Source: Antitrichia curtipendula (lineage: Eukaryota; Streptophyta; Bryopsida; Hypnales; Leucodontaceae). Taken from it: a stretch of DNA of 64,000 bases. Location: positions 33,539,567 to 33,603,566 of the forward strand of contig OX579636.1 in NCBI GenBank assembly GCA_951230915.1, in the 5' to 3' direction. Of the stretch, positions 23,761-34,970 are shown in pieces. Each line of letters begins with the position of its first letter. Positions within the stretch are counted from its first letter, which is position 1. Under the pieces are notes generated by a model that was not told the DNA's origin, did no database searches, and saw only the letters and a list, made by a program, of their open reading frames with translations. The position numbers and the translations under genes are program-made.

Positions 23761-23867
23761 CTAGAGAAGCATCTAGGTAGTGCGGATTCTACAGCATGGT
23801 GAGGTCATTGGTGAGTCAGCTGGCCGAACCATGTTGCAGAATCCACCCAACTTAGAAGCTTCTCTAG
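23761..23867 (+). ncRNA. Candidate microRNA-like hairpin
   Basis: A 40-base left arm (23761-23800) and a 40-base right arm (23828-23867) pair without bulges around a 27-base loop. By my count there are five mismatches and two G:U pairs over 40 positions. The arms begin CTAGAGAAGC and end GCTTCTCTAG. Size, symmetry and mismatch number fit a plant MIRNA foldback. I do not recognise a conserved family, and the inverted repeat could also be a small decayed foldback transposon. Either strand could be the transcribed one. Confidence 0.4.
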
Positions 23868-25021
23868 CGTAAAATTACTGGAAGTGTGATTCTTCTATAC
23901 ATTTGAGATGGTATAATATAAGAAAATGTATAAGACAAAAATTGAATGGACAAATTTGGCCGATTATGGACGGCAGAATCAACAGTCTATCCTAGCTGTT
24001 GATTTTGCCAAAAAAATTGCTCAAAGATGAACCTAATCAAACTTCTAGGACTTTAACGTTAGTGAGCTATTTTTCTTTTCTTTTCAACTCTTGTTCAGGA
24101 AACCACGCCCACTTTAAGGAAAAAATAGTTCATAAATATTGTTATAGAAAATGAAAAATATTGCCACCGAGGATTGACTCCTTTGGTTCCGTGTACTTTT
24201 TCCTTTATCAATGGAAATTGTCCATGTGTTTCAAGAAAATAAAAAAATAAAAAAATGCCCACTCGGCAAGGTGGACATCGGGAATCCCTTTCCAACTTGC
24301 ATTTCAATCTTCCCGGCATGTCGTTTCACAATCTCGTTGAAATTTTCATTCTCAGTCATTCTCGCCTTCGAGTCAGAAATGCATGCATACACCCGCCTAG
24401 TCGACTAGTCTTTTTTTCTTTTTCTTTTCTAATTTTTTTTTAAAACAGTCGGCTAGACAGTCCTTTTGACGAGAGACTACACCAACTCAGGACCAAATAC
24501 TTTTCAAAACTGGGGTGCCCAAAAGGATGGAAAAAGGCTCCAAGGACAGAAGAACAGAAGATTCATTGAAGTGGACAATCCAGTTTGCCCATTCACTGCC
24601 ACGACATTCTTCATAGTGAGGCAGAGGTTACAGGGGATTTAAACCTAGTTTAAATATATATTTTTAATTCACAAACCCATTCGCACCCCAATCCTAACCC
24701 TAACCATACTCATCCTATATGTAATTTCAAATTCATATGGGATATCCAATTGATGTGGGATATTGTCTTATTGCCATATTGTCGTATCCGTCTTTTATAT
24801 CCCTATCCCTATCTATATTGATATCCATATCCCAAATCAACAACTTGATCAATGGTGTCCATTTTATTTTCATTATTATCATCGATAGCAAGGAGGGGTC
24901 AATTTTTTAATAAATTTGATCTAATGATGGGGATTTTCAATCAGAGTAGGGGAACCTTAGATATAGGCTGCATCTTTTCACCAAATAGTTAACTAGTTGA
25001 AACTATTCACTTTCACGTATT
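23868..25021. other. Spacer, nothing recognised
   Basis: There is no gene I can support. The frames at 24095-24443 overlap on opposite strands without domains. Confidence 0.4.
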
Positions 25022-25430
25022 AGAATAAACCCTCCCTAAAATCTTTGGAAGTGAATTTAATTTATTTTGTATGAAATAATTGGCTAATAAGTTGGAAAGT
25101 TGCAACACTTGAGTAATTGGCTAGTTGGGAAGTTGCAATGCTAGTGTTATTGGTTGGTTTGGAAGTTGAAGAGAATCTCGCATTTTGGGGTAGCTAGAAG
25201 GAACCTCCAACCTTGATTAACAATGGTAAGCATTGGGGAAGGACTTTTTCTCCCCCCTCCAAATAGGAGCCTAAATTGTTGCAACTTCTCAATTAGCCAA
25301 TGATTCTCTTGAACTTCCTAGTCAACTAATGACATCAATGTTGCAACTTCCCAGTAACCTAACAATTCTTTGTAGATTAAATGAAATTATCTCCCAAAGA
25401 TCTAAGGAGAGATTATTGTAATCTTGAAGG
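25022..25430. repeat. Diverged foldback repeat, ~165-bp arms
   Basis: The left arm from about 25022 carries CTCCCTAAAATCTTTGG, GGGAAGTTGCAA and AAGTTGAAGAGAATC. The reverse complement of the right arm, ending about 25430, carries the same blocks in the same order (CTCCTTAGATCTTTGGG, GGGAAGTTGCAAC, AAGTTCAAGAGAATC). It is non-coding. Confidence 0.6.
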
Positions 25431-25449
25431 GGGGGATGGTGTAAATTGG

Positions 25450-26572
25450 TTAATCCTTGAATGATGCCGCCAAGAATGTTTGGTGTCCTATGGATGACAG
25501 CTTCATAGGTTAGAAGTGCAACTATTCATCCTCGGAATTTTGTATGAAAAGGGGAGATCTTCTACAATACTTTGACTTCTAGTGAGTGGTGATCTTTTGG
25601 ATTCTTTTAGACCAATGATTCCCACAATCACCAATCTATCGTTTAACCCCTAAAGGACCAAACACCATTTTCGCAAACATAGCGATTTCGGGCAATTTAC
25701 TATGAATGGAATTTTTATTTATTTTCTTTAAAATTTTCACACAACATGTGCCCAAGGAGTAGCTTTAAGGCCCAACAATTTTCATAACTTTTAACTACAT
25801 GATAAAAAAGTTATTGTATGATATAAAATTTTCATTGGTCAACGGACACCTGAAAAAATTATTTAAAAAATCACTTTTTATCAAAAATAAAGAATTGAAA
25901 TTGGTTCTTTAGATTTACATATGCGTAGAAAGCTTTGGATTATTCCATTTTGATTAGTGACATAAAAGTTATGAGGAGTTTTAGTTTGCAGGCAATTATG
26001 GATTTTTTACTCTAAAATAAACTTTAAAGTCCTTTATCTTACTCAATTTTTAATATTTTGGGAAAAAAAAATCATAGGATGTAGATAGTTTATTACAACA
26101 TTTGCGACCTTTGGAAATGTCATTTTTCAATTCCATGACTAAATTCTTAACAATTTAGTATTTTGATTCATTTTCTACTTCTTTCTACTTACTATTTTTT
26201 TCCTATATATTGTACAATTCCAAATGATCTCTAAAAAATTGAAGCATGTAGACAACTTGCTTTGAAGAATGAATCCAAAGAGTAACCACCATTTGGGGCA
26301 TTTTTTCATACAAATGTGACCTTGTGAAGTGCAGTTGCCTATTTTTTTGTAGGGACAAAAAAAAGATTTTTGCCGCTTCAAATGCAATCCACATGGTGGA
26401 AATTTCTGGAATTTTTTTCACATCTTGTCAAACCAACTTACTACAAGATCATATGATTACATGTGTCCAAAAAGTTTTCTTTTGCAAAAAATTGGTGCTT
26501 GAACTAGAAATGGTAGTTTTGTAGCATATTTGGAGAAAACATAGTCTCTGACCTTTAAAGGTTAAGGATTAA
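25450..26572 (+). mobile_element. Short TTAA-family MITE carrying P copy E
   Basis: The host starts TTAATCCTTGAATGATG and its family tail, TTTAAGGATTAA, resumes at 26562-26572 after the P-family insertion. The last TTAA (26569-26572) is also the first TTAA of the next S-family copy. Confidence 0.65.
25643..26565 (+). mobile_element. piggyBac-like MITE (P family), copy E, nested
   Basis: This 923-bp element starts TTAACCCCTAAAGGACC and ends GACCTTTAAAGGTTAA. The host sequence reads CCAATCTATCG-T then TTAA on the left and TTAA-GGATTAA on the right. Unoccupied S copies read CTAGCCTGTTC-T-TTAAGGATTA (around 5980). Removing the element plus one TTAA restores the family sequence, which supports a four-base TTAA duplication. 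Confidence 0.82.
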
Positions 26573-26794
26573 TCCTTAAATGCATGGTTGGTGGCCCTAG
26601 AAATCATCATGTTTGATTCAGTATTGACATCATCTACCTTTTTATTTTTAAAAGGTGCCCATTGGAGGTCAAACTATTGTTCATGATCTCCCCTTTTTGC
26701 ACAAAATTCCAAGGATGAGCAATTGCACTTTCTATCCTACACTAAAAGATTCGTTGTGGCATTCATACGTCTGCAGCGTCGTTTTAAGGGTTAA
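26569..26794 (-). mobile_element. Short TTAA-bounded MITE (S family), copy 4
   Basis: This 226-bp element starts TTAATCCTTAAATG and ends GTTTTAAGGGTTAA. It abuts the previous copy and shares its TTAA with it. Confidence 0.65.
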
Positions 26795-27349
26795 CTGAAT
26801 GATTGTTCTGCGTTGGTTCCAAATGCTGTGTGTGGTCACTCCCCCCCAAAGGTGATCTCCCGGGTGCTGTCACTGTTCCAAGATGGGTCGTCAGTCGAAC
26901 ATTCGGGATGGACTCAGAAGCAGTAACATAGCTAGGTTTGAGATCGATCTGCGGCATCAGCAGAAGCAGCCGAGCCCAGCTCCGCTCCGGAGAGACGGGG
27001 GGGATGGCTTCGGAGTGTTCGGAAGGTAGTGCGGGAAACGGGAGGGATGGCGTGCGAACTGGAACTTACTCACATTTGGCGACAGTCGCCTATCGAGGGA
27101 CTGCCGTGATCGATGAGCGAGCAGCAGAACGGAGCTGAGCTGAACAGAAGTTACAGAACGGAACAGCCGGCGGCTTTCCCGAGAACCCTCCTTTCAGTTG
27201 TCAATCCCGAGGCAGGCTCCATACGGATTCTGCTTCGCCGGCTTCGCTGATTGAGGCCGCATTCATGGTTCTGACAACTGCAACGGAAGGGCCTGCTCGT
27301 ACAGGTATCGGTCATCGCCTCAGCGGGGGAATTGCACAGCGGGTGCTAA
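26795..27349. other. GC-rich unique island, function unknown
   Basis: From about 26830 to 27345 GC content is well above the surrounding DNA, with CpG-rich stretches (for example CTCCGCTCCGGAGAGACGGG). A 66-codon frame at 26938-27138 has no domain and much Gly/Ser/Arg. It could be a first exon, a promoter remnant or a repeat fragment; the sequence does not decide. Confidence 0.4.
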
Positions 27350-27502
27350 GGGCCTCCTTACATGTATCGGTGGGTGGGAGGAGTCAACAGGGGCGAAATT
27401 ATTGAGATTACAAAGGTATGAATGGAAGAAAGGCTTTACTTAGATGGTAGGAAGATATCATGCCCCATGAGTGGGCTGAACATAAGGTAGAAGCTTTCAC
27501 TA

Positions 27503-28606
27503 CACTAAAATTGATAAATAGTGTTGGCAACACTAATTGTCCCACTTAACACTAATGGTGATTTGCAAGGGTAATGTTAGAACATTATTTACCCATTCCA
27601 ACACTGTTTGAACTCTATAGTAAAAATTTTGACGACGGGAGGTAGAAACATTATATGTTTTTTCAGCCCATGTGAAGGGCTGCAAGTTCTCCAGGGGTTC
27701 CAGACTTTAGAACTGTCTGGAACTGCGCCGCAGCAGCTGCTTGACGTGGCAGAGAGACTGCCACGTCATATAAAAATAATTTTTTTTCAATTTTTTTTTG
27801 TTCATTTTTTTTTCATTTTAAGATTTTAAAATTTTAAGAATTTTTATTTTTATTTTTTGCTTAAGAATTTCTGACAGCGGCCGTTCTTTTACTACCGGGG
27901 GAACAACGCCGGGAACAGGCCCGAAACGGCCCTCCACACACCCCAAAAAACATTTAATGTTAGAGTTTTCTAAGAAAGGGTCAGAATTTGACTGCAGGAG
28001 TTAAGAGCTCCTGCAATGCAGCCCCTCTATATGGCCCGGTATCGGTATAACTAACTTTTGAACGGTAAATAATTAGAACTTGAAAATTGTCTCATTGGAA
28101 GCGCATCGGAAAAAACTTGGAGAAGGTTCAAGAAAATTCAAAATTAAACATTGGACAAGTACTTCAAAAGCAAGGTAAAAATCTGAAATTATAGAGGTCT
28201 TAGCAAATCACGGATACCAAAGCAACATTTGGCCATTGACCCTCTAAATATGACCAAATGTGGAGGGTCAATGACCAAATGTTGCTTTGGTATCCGTGAT
28301 TTGCTAAGACCTCTATAATTTCAGATTTTACCTTGCTTTTGAAGTACTTGTCCAATGTTTAATTTTGAATTTTCTTGAACCTTCTCCAAGTTTTTTTTGA
28401 TGCGCTTCCAATTAAGACAATTTTCAAGTTCTAATTATTTGCCATTCAAAAGTTAGTTATATCGATACCGGGCCATATAGAGGGGCTGCATTGCAGATGC
28501 TCTAAGTGCCCTTACACTATTTGCTCATAAGTTGAAAAATAGTGTTGGGGGTAAAAAACAGGGAACAACACTAATTATCACCCAACACTATTTACCAATT
28601 TCAGTG
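27503..28606. mobile_element. TA-flanked MITE inside the 3' LTR
   Basis: Ends are CACTAAAATTGATAAATAGT and, inverted on the right, CACTGAAATTGGTAAATAGT. TA is duplicated on both sides (27501-27502 and 28607-28608). Comparison with the intact LTR shows exactly one TA at the insertion point (TTCAC-TA-GTTATC). The 1104-bp element is therefore a Tc1/mariner-type non-autonomous element. It carries a second insertion, the palindrome at 28005-28503. Confidence 0.85.
28005..28503. mobile_element. Long palindrome: foldback TAA-flanked MITE
   Basis: Two arms of about 240 bases (28005-28244 and 28263-28503) are near-perfect inverted repeats around an 18-base centre. The outer ends are GAGCTCCTGCAATGCAG and CTGCATTGCAGATGCTC, with TAA outside each. 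The ends match the GAGCATC/TAA type of the MITEs at 22685, 37931 and 57279. A transcript would form a long double-stranded hairpin suitable for Dicer processing. Confidence 0.9.
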
Positions 28607-28690
28607 TAGTTATCCACAAACCTTGTGGGATAACTAACCACAATGGGCTGCCTTTGACTATGAGCAATACCCAATATACTCTAACACTAA

Positions 28691-31600
28691 CTAAGTGTCT
28701 AATGCTACTCCTAGGGCTGAATGTACATAGTCTACACTAATATGTACATGATCTTCAACACTCCCACTTTGAGAGTGGTCAAAGGCTCCAAGGCCCATCT
28801 TCCCAATCAAGTTTTGGTGTTGTGGCTTCCCAAGGGCCTTGGTCAGCACATCAGCAACCATAGCTTGGGTAGGCACATACATGAGCTCAATCACCTCAGC
28901 CTCCACTCGTTCACGAATGAAATGGTGTTGCACATCAATGTGCTTCGTTCGAGAGTGGTGGGTGGGATTTTTGGCCAAAGCAATGGCCCCTTGGTTGTCA
29001 CACTAGATTGGTGTGCTCCCCTCTTGGACAAGGCCAACATCAACCAAGAGTTGCCTTAGCCAAATGGCCTCCTTGGTGCATTGGCTCATGGCCATGTACT
29101 CCGCCTCCGTTGTAGAAAGAGCTATGGTGGGCTGTTTCTTTGAATTCCATGAAATGGCACCTACTCCAAGCATAAACACGTAACCGGTGGTGGATCTCCT
29201 ATCCTCCTCATCACCAACCCAATCCGCATCACAAAAGCCATGCAACCTCACATGGGGACCTCCAAGTTGCAATTTCAGCCCAAGTGTGCCTTGAAGGTAC
29301 CTCATCACCCTCTTCACCGCTACCCAATGATTTGGGCCATATTTGGACATGTGTTGACTCACAACACTCACCGGAAAGGCCAAATCAGGCCTTGTGGCCA
29401 CCATGGTATACATCAAGCAACTCACCGCTGCCTTGTAAGGCACACCTTGCATTTCAGCCCTTACCTCTCCAAATTCAGCATCCGTGAGCTTGGACAACTT
29501 CACATGAGTGTCAAGTGGTGTACCTATGGCTTTGCACTCCTCCATGCTGAAACGCTTGAGAATTTCTTCAAGGTACTTGCGTTGGCTCATGGTGATGGTG
29601 CGGGCAGCCCTATCCCTCTTGAACTCCACTCTAAGGCAATACTTCAACTCTCCAAGATCCGTCATCTCATACTCCTTCTTGAGCATAGCCTTCACTTCAA
29701 GCATCTTGGTCATGCTACTTGCAAGGAGGATCAGATCATCCACATATAGGATCACAATCACCAAATGCTCACAACTTTGCATGGTGTACAAAGAGTGATC
29801 AGCATGGCCTCTTTGGAAGCCCTTCCTCACAAACATGGCATCAATATCCTTATACCAAGCTCTCCCTGATTGCTTCAACCCGGGAAGTGCCTTCTTCAAC
29901 TTGCACTTGAGATGCCCTTGGCCTTCTTGCACAAAGCTTTGGGTTGATCCATGTAGATCACCTCCTCTAGCTTGGGGTTGAGAAAGGCCGTCTTCACATC
30001 CATTTGGTGCATCTCCAAGTCCATGGCTGCCTCAATAGTCACAATGCACCTAATGGTGCTAAACTTAGCAACGGGGGCAAACGTCTCATTGAAGTCCACC
30101 CTTTCCACTTGAGAAAAGCCCCTAGCAACCAGCCTTGCCTTGTACCTCACAATGAGACCCAAAGCATCCCTTTCGGTGGAGAAAACCCACTTACAACCCA
30201 CACTTGATCTCTTGGAAGGAAGAGGTGCAAGTTCCCATGTCCCTTTGTCAATGAGGGCCTTGTACTCCTCTTGCATGGCCAACTCCCACTTGCTTGCATC
30301 TTCACAATTCAACACCTCTCCAAGTGTGGATGGATCTCCAAGGAAAGCCATATTGGCTTGTTCTTCATGTTGTGGGGGAAGAATGTGATTCAACCACCAA
30401 TCTCCAAGCGACTTGCGGGTCCTTGCTGGATAACGTGGCTCCTCCATGGTCTGATCTTGCTCTTCCAAGGGTTGATCATGCTCTTGCTCCCTTGGTGAAG
30501 TACTTGGAGAAGGGGCTGATGATCTTTTCACTTGGGGTGTAGTTGCCTTCTTCTTGGGCTCCTCTAAGTCCTCATCTTCCCCTCCTTGCTCTTCATCTTC
30601 ATCTCCTTCATCTTTTAAATGCACTCTTGGAGTTGTACCCACCTTTTGGGCTGGTCCTCCACTTCTCCCACTTGGGCTCATCTCCAAGAACTTCGGATCA
30701 GCTCCTCCATCCTCCAAGAAGGTCACATCTTGACACTTGATGATGGCCTTGCTCTCCATACACATCAGCCTATAAGCCTTGATTCCCTCACAATAACCAA
30801 GGAAAAGACACTTGATGCCCTTGGCATCCAACTTGGTCCTCTTGGCACTTGGAACCAATGCATAGGCAATGCACCCAAAGGTGCGCATGTGGGACACATG
30901 GGGCCTAATTCCACTCCAAGCTTCTTGGGGTGTCATGCTTGTCAAGGCTTGGATGGGGCACCGGTTCCTTGTATAAACCGCTGTAGACACCGCCTCACCC
31001 CAAAGCTCAAACTTCAAATCTTGGGCATGAATCATGGACCTTGCCATCTCCACAATGGTGCGATTGGCACACTCCGCTACGCCGTTTTGTTGAGGAGTGT
31101 AAGGTGCTGATGTTTGGTGCTCAATGCCATGGGCCTTCAAGTACCCCTCAAAGGCCTTGGACACATACTCCCCTCCATTATCCGACCGCAACACCTTCAC
31201 CTTGTACTCGGATTGGGCCTCCACAAAGGCCTTCCAAGTCTGAAAACGCCCAAACACCTCACTCTTGCACTTCAGCATATACACCCACACCTTGCGAGAG
31301 AAATCATCAATGAAAGTCACAAAATACCTTGCTCCTCCTATGGTGGTGGTCTTCTTCGGCCCGCACACATCCGAATGCACAAGCTCCAATGGCTTGGTGG
31401 CCTGGGTTGCCCCATCCTTGGGGAAGGGCTGCCTTGCTTGTTTGCCCTCAATGCACCCCTTGCACACCATAGAACTCCAATCATGCTTGCAAGAAGAGAG
31501 GTTCAGCCCCTTCACTATGTGTTGAAGGCTCTTCATGCTCTTCACATTCAAGTGCCCAAGCCTCTTACACTGGAAGAAAAACGTGTCTGCTACAACCGAC

Positions 31601-33910
31601 TGAAATGCAACTACATGTCCTACGCAATTGCCTTGCAACTACAATCCTCTATATTTGCACCAACTTTGACATAGCTACACTGTAGTTGCAAAATAGTTGC
31701 AAAGTAGTCGCAACATGTAGTTATGCATGCGGGAATGTAACAAAAGAGTTGATGTGAGGTACTTTACATCCAATCTTCATCACAATTGTCGATGTGGACA
31801 ATTTTATGTTCTGTAGAGTCCAATGTGTCTATCTATAGTTGCATATAATTCAAATTCGATAGCAATTTAACTAGAATGCAACTAGATTGCAACTGGACTG
31901 CAATTGGATTGCAACTATAGTGCAACTAAACTACAACTACATTGCAATTACAATTTGACTAGTGTTTGACTTAAAAACAACTAGACTTTAACTTGAAAAA
32001 ATTAGCATGCAACTAGAAAACAACTAAAATGCAACTACTATTAAGTCTTTTATTAATTGTCCCACATCAATTGTCAAGAATACCATTAGGTTGAACATAT
32101 AAGAATTGTAAGTTATAGCAGTATTGTGTAATGAATTTTGATAATGAAATTCTAATATTTATATATTTTGTAGATTTTTACACTTTGTAGATTTCTACAA
32201 GTTGTAGATTTTTATAATCTACAAAAATCTATAAATATTTAAAGTTTAAGATATTTCTAGATTTGGCGATCTAAAAAAAAAGATAGATCTGAAATTTAGA
32301 ATCTACAAATCTTTGAAATTCAAATTTCAAATCTACAAGTCACAAAGACGCAAACTAGTTGCACACTAGTCGCAAACTAGCTGTAAGTCAATTGCAAACC
32401 AGTTGCACATTAGTTGCAAACAAGTTGCACACAAATGACTTCCACGTAAGCAACCACGTCAGAAAAGTTCATCGATGAACTTTCAAGTATACTGTCAAAT
32501 GATAAATAACTTTGAATTTTTTGCAACTGCTTTGCAACTCATGCAACTTGTCCATTGCAACTACAGGCTCCAAATTATCACCTAGTTGCAAACGACCTAT
32601 GCAACTACAAAATGAGTTGCACAGTGTAGTTGCAAAACCCCTCGTTTTCTTGTAGTGTTATGCCAAAGCTCCACAAGGTCTTCATGAGCTGATCCTTGGG
32701 CAATACAAGCCAAAGAAGTGCCATTCACCTTGGTGAAGTGGAGGAGGTACAAGTTGCCCTCACGAGGGGCTGATGCTATCAAAACTCCACTTGGTGACCT
32801 CACCACACCCCCCACCATGTTGAAATGCACCTTCAAACCTCCCAAAGACAATTTGCTCACCGAAAGCAAATTGGCATGCAACTTGGGGACATGGAGGGCC
32901 TCTTGGATCTGAATCCTCTTGGTTTGGCCCTCCACTTGCACCTCCACAAGGATCTCCCCCTTGCCAAGGGCCTCCACCATGCCATTATCTCCCAAATAAA
33001 TCTTCTTCCCCGAAATGGGCTGATAGGTGTGGAAGGCATCTCGATGGCTGGTCATGTGTTGAGTGGCTCCCGAGTCCACAATCCAAGTAAACATGTTGGC
33101 CTTCTCCCCTCCTCCTTGGGTGGCACAGGCGAACTCCTCCTCCTCCTCTTTGGAAGCTTGGTGTGTACTCTCCTTGCCTTTGGTTTGGCTGCCCTTGCAA
33201 TGCTTAGCAATGTGGCCCGGTTTGCCACACTTGAAGCATGTCCTTGTCTCCTTGAACGCCTTGGTGTTGCCTCCTTTGCCAAATCTTGAGACAAGGGCTG
33301 ATCCATTCCCTTGGGCCTCATTCTCCTTGTGCTTGGTCACCTCATGCATCAAGCGGGCGGTCACAAACTCCATGGTGAGCTCCTTCATAGGCCTTGTCTC
33401 AAATGCGGTGATGAGGAACTCATAAGACGGTGGCAAGCTCTCCAACAAGGTCATCACCACATCTCCATCCATTACGGGCGCTTCCAAACAAGCCAACTCA
33501 TCTGCAAGAGCCTTTATCTTGTTGACGTGATCCAACAAGTCGTCCTCCTCTTGCATCTTGCTAGTGAAGAACTTGCGATGAAGAAAGAAGATTTTGGAGA
33601 GGCTCTTGGTCTCATGAATGTTGCAAAGGGTGGTCCATGCTTGGGCTAGTCCCTTGCAATGTCGAATGTGTACAATCTGCCGGTCCACAAGGTTGATGCC
33701 AATGAGAGCAAAGGCCTTCTTCTCCTTCCTCTCAAATGCCTTCTTGGTGTTTGGATCAGCATCTGCACTTGGAGGCTCCTCACTCCCATCCACCACCTCC
33801 CACAAGTCCTTCTCCGCAAGAATCATCTCCATCTTGAACTTCCACGTGCCAAAGCTCTCCCCATTGAACTTGTCAATGATGTGCACGCCTTCTCCTCCAC
33901 TTGATGCCAT
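28691..33910 (-). pseudogene. Copia gag-pol polyprotein, disrupted
   Basis: Read on the minus strand from the Met at 33910. The order is a DUF4219/UBN2-type Gag, a zinc knuckle (CFKCGKPGHIAKHC), the aspartic protease site VDSGATQHM and a GAG-pre-integrase segment. A CACTA insertion follows, then integrase with D (HSDVCGP), D (RSDNGGEY) and E (NGVAE). Next come reverse transcriptase with YVDD and RNase H with the CDADWVGD and STTEAEYMA motifs. The reading frame is broken three ways: by the insertion at 31568-32657, by a one-base loss near 29936-29943 just after DQPK, and by an in-frame TAG at 29003-29005 before CDNQGAIALAK. The element cannot make a full polyprotein as it stands. The many open frames on the opposite strand are shadows. 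Confidence 0.93.
31568..32657. mobile_element. Non-autonomous CACTA (En/Spm) element in the copia gag-pol
   Basis: The ends are CACTGGAAGAAAAACG and, inverted on the right, CACTACAAGAAAACG. TTA is duplicated on each side (31565-31567 and 32658-32660). The three-base duplication and CACTACAAGAAAA terminus are diagnostic of CACTA elements. The subterminal regions are packed with the motif TAGTTGCA/TGCAACTA, as expected for transposase-binding repeats. Taking out the element and one TTA restores the codons for LWHKRLGHL, the classic GAG-pre-integrase signature. The 1090-bp body has no transposase. Confidence 0.93.
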
Positions 33911-34970
33911 GGTGAAGCACCTCCCACTTGTTGGCAGCACCCAAAGTGTCTCTTGGAGTTGACAAACTCAATTCAGCCTCCAAACAATCACTTAGAAGCC
34001 AATTGAGCTGAAATGGCACCAATCAGTCCTCCAAGGACCTTCCAAGATCCTTCCAACCCTAAGAACGACCCAACACTCCTCACAAGTGCAAGGACTCCAC
34101 TCAACACCAATTCAGACCCTAATGAAGCTCAAATCCACCACATGGACGTCATGGGCTAGTGCTACTTCAAATCAACAAGCCAACTCACAATGCTCTTCAT
34201 AAATAAGGTACTCAAGACTACAAGGTGCTCAAGACTTCCAATCAGCCCTAGATGGAAGCTACTACTCACAATGAACACCTCAAGGACAACAATGGCCTCC
34301 AATAGCCCTAGTTGGATCACCAAGCCACCAAAGGACTCTAATTGGCTCTCAATGGCTCCACAAGACTCACAAGGGCACAATCAGCCAACTTGGGTTCACC
34401 AAATCCACTAATTGGCTTCACTCACTCATAAGGGCACAAATCAGCCCTCTTGGGCTCACAAAATCCACTATTTGCCTTCACTCACTCACAAGGGCACAAA
34501 TCAACCCTCAATGGATGGCAAATGCCTCAAGCAACTCAATGATACTTGCAAGGCTCACAAAGGACTCTCACTAGATTGCAATTGGCACAATCACAATCAA
34601 CAATGCACCCAAGTGCACAATCAGCCTCAATGGCCTCCCAATGTACACTTCTAAGCACAAACTCAAAATAGGAGCACACAACCAGCCCTCACTAGGTCTG
34701 ATTACTACCATAAGCAACCTCTCACCCAAAAAGTACTCAAAACCTCACAAACCAGCCAACAAAAGCCCAAGAAAAAACTTTTTATTTTTATTTTTAAATG
34801 CACTCCAAAGCTTCTTCTTCTTTTTTTTTTGAAAAAAATGACTTACACCATATGGTTTGTAGGTGAAAAGAGACAAAAGGCTAGTTGCTCCTCCAAGCTC
34901 CAAGATCTCCTCCAAATGATTTGAACTTCTCCCTTAAGCGCAACTCCAAGTGCGTGGGCCCATAACCTAT
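33911..34970 (-). other. Copia 5' leader with internal tandem repeats
   Basis: This is the roughly 1.06-kb untranslated stretch between the 5' LTR and gag. About 34371-34505 holds just over two copies of a unit of some 60 bp (CTTCACTCACTCA, AAGGGCACAAATCA, CACAAAATCCACTA). The bases next to the LTR (ATAGGTTATGGGCCC on the minus strand) do not match the initiator-Met tRNA primer site that I would expect. Confidence 0.7.

Larger units (their letters stand above)
27403..28760 (-). repeat. 3' LTR of the copia element, interrupted
   Basis: The LTR sequence is 27403-27502 plus 28609-28760, interrupted by a 1.1-kb insertion. Together it matches the intact 252-bp LTR at 34971-35222 with about ten differences, nearly all transitions. 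Confidence 0.9.

Noticed and set aside
29240..31674. Many plus-strand frames of 67-186 codons
   Set aside because: They are antisense to the copia integrase and reverse transcriptase frames, and their His/Pro/Leu-rich composition is that of mirrored coding DNA.
32718..33962. Plus-strand frames of 64-154 codons across gag
   Set aside because: They are antisense to the copia Gag/protease reading frame.
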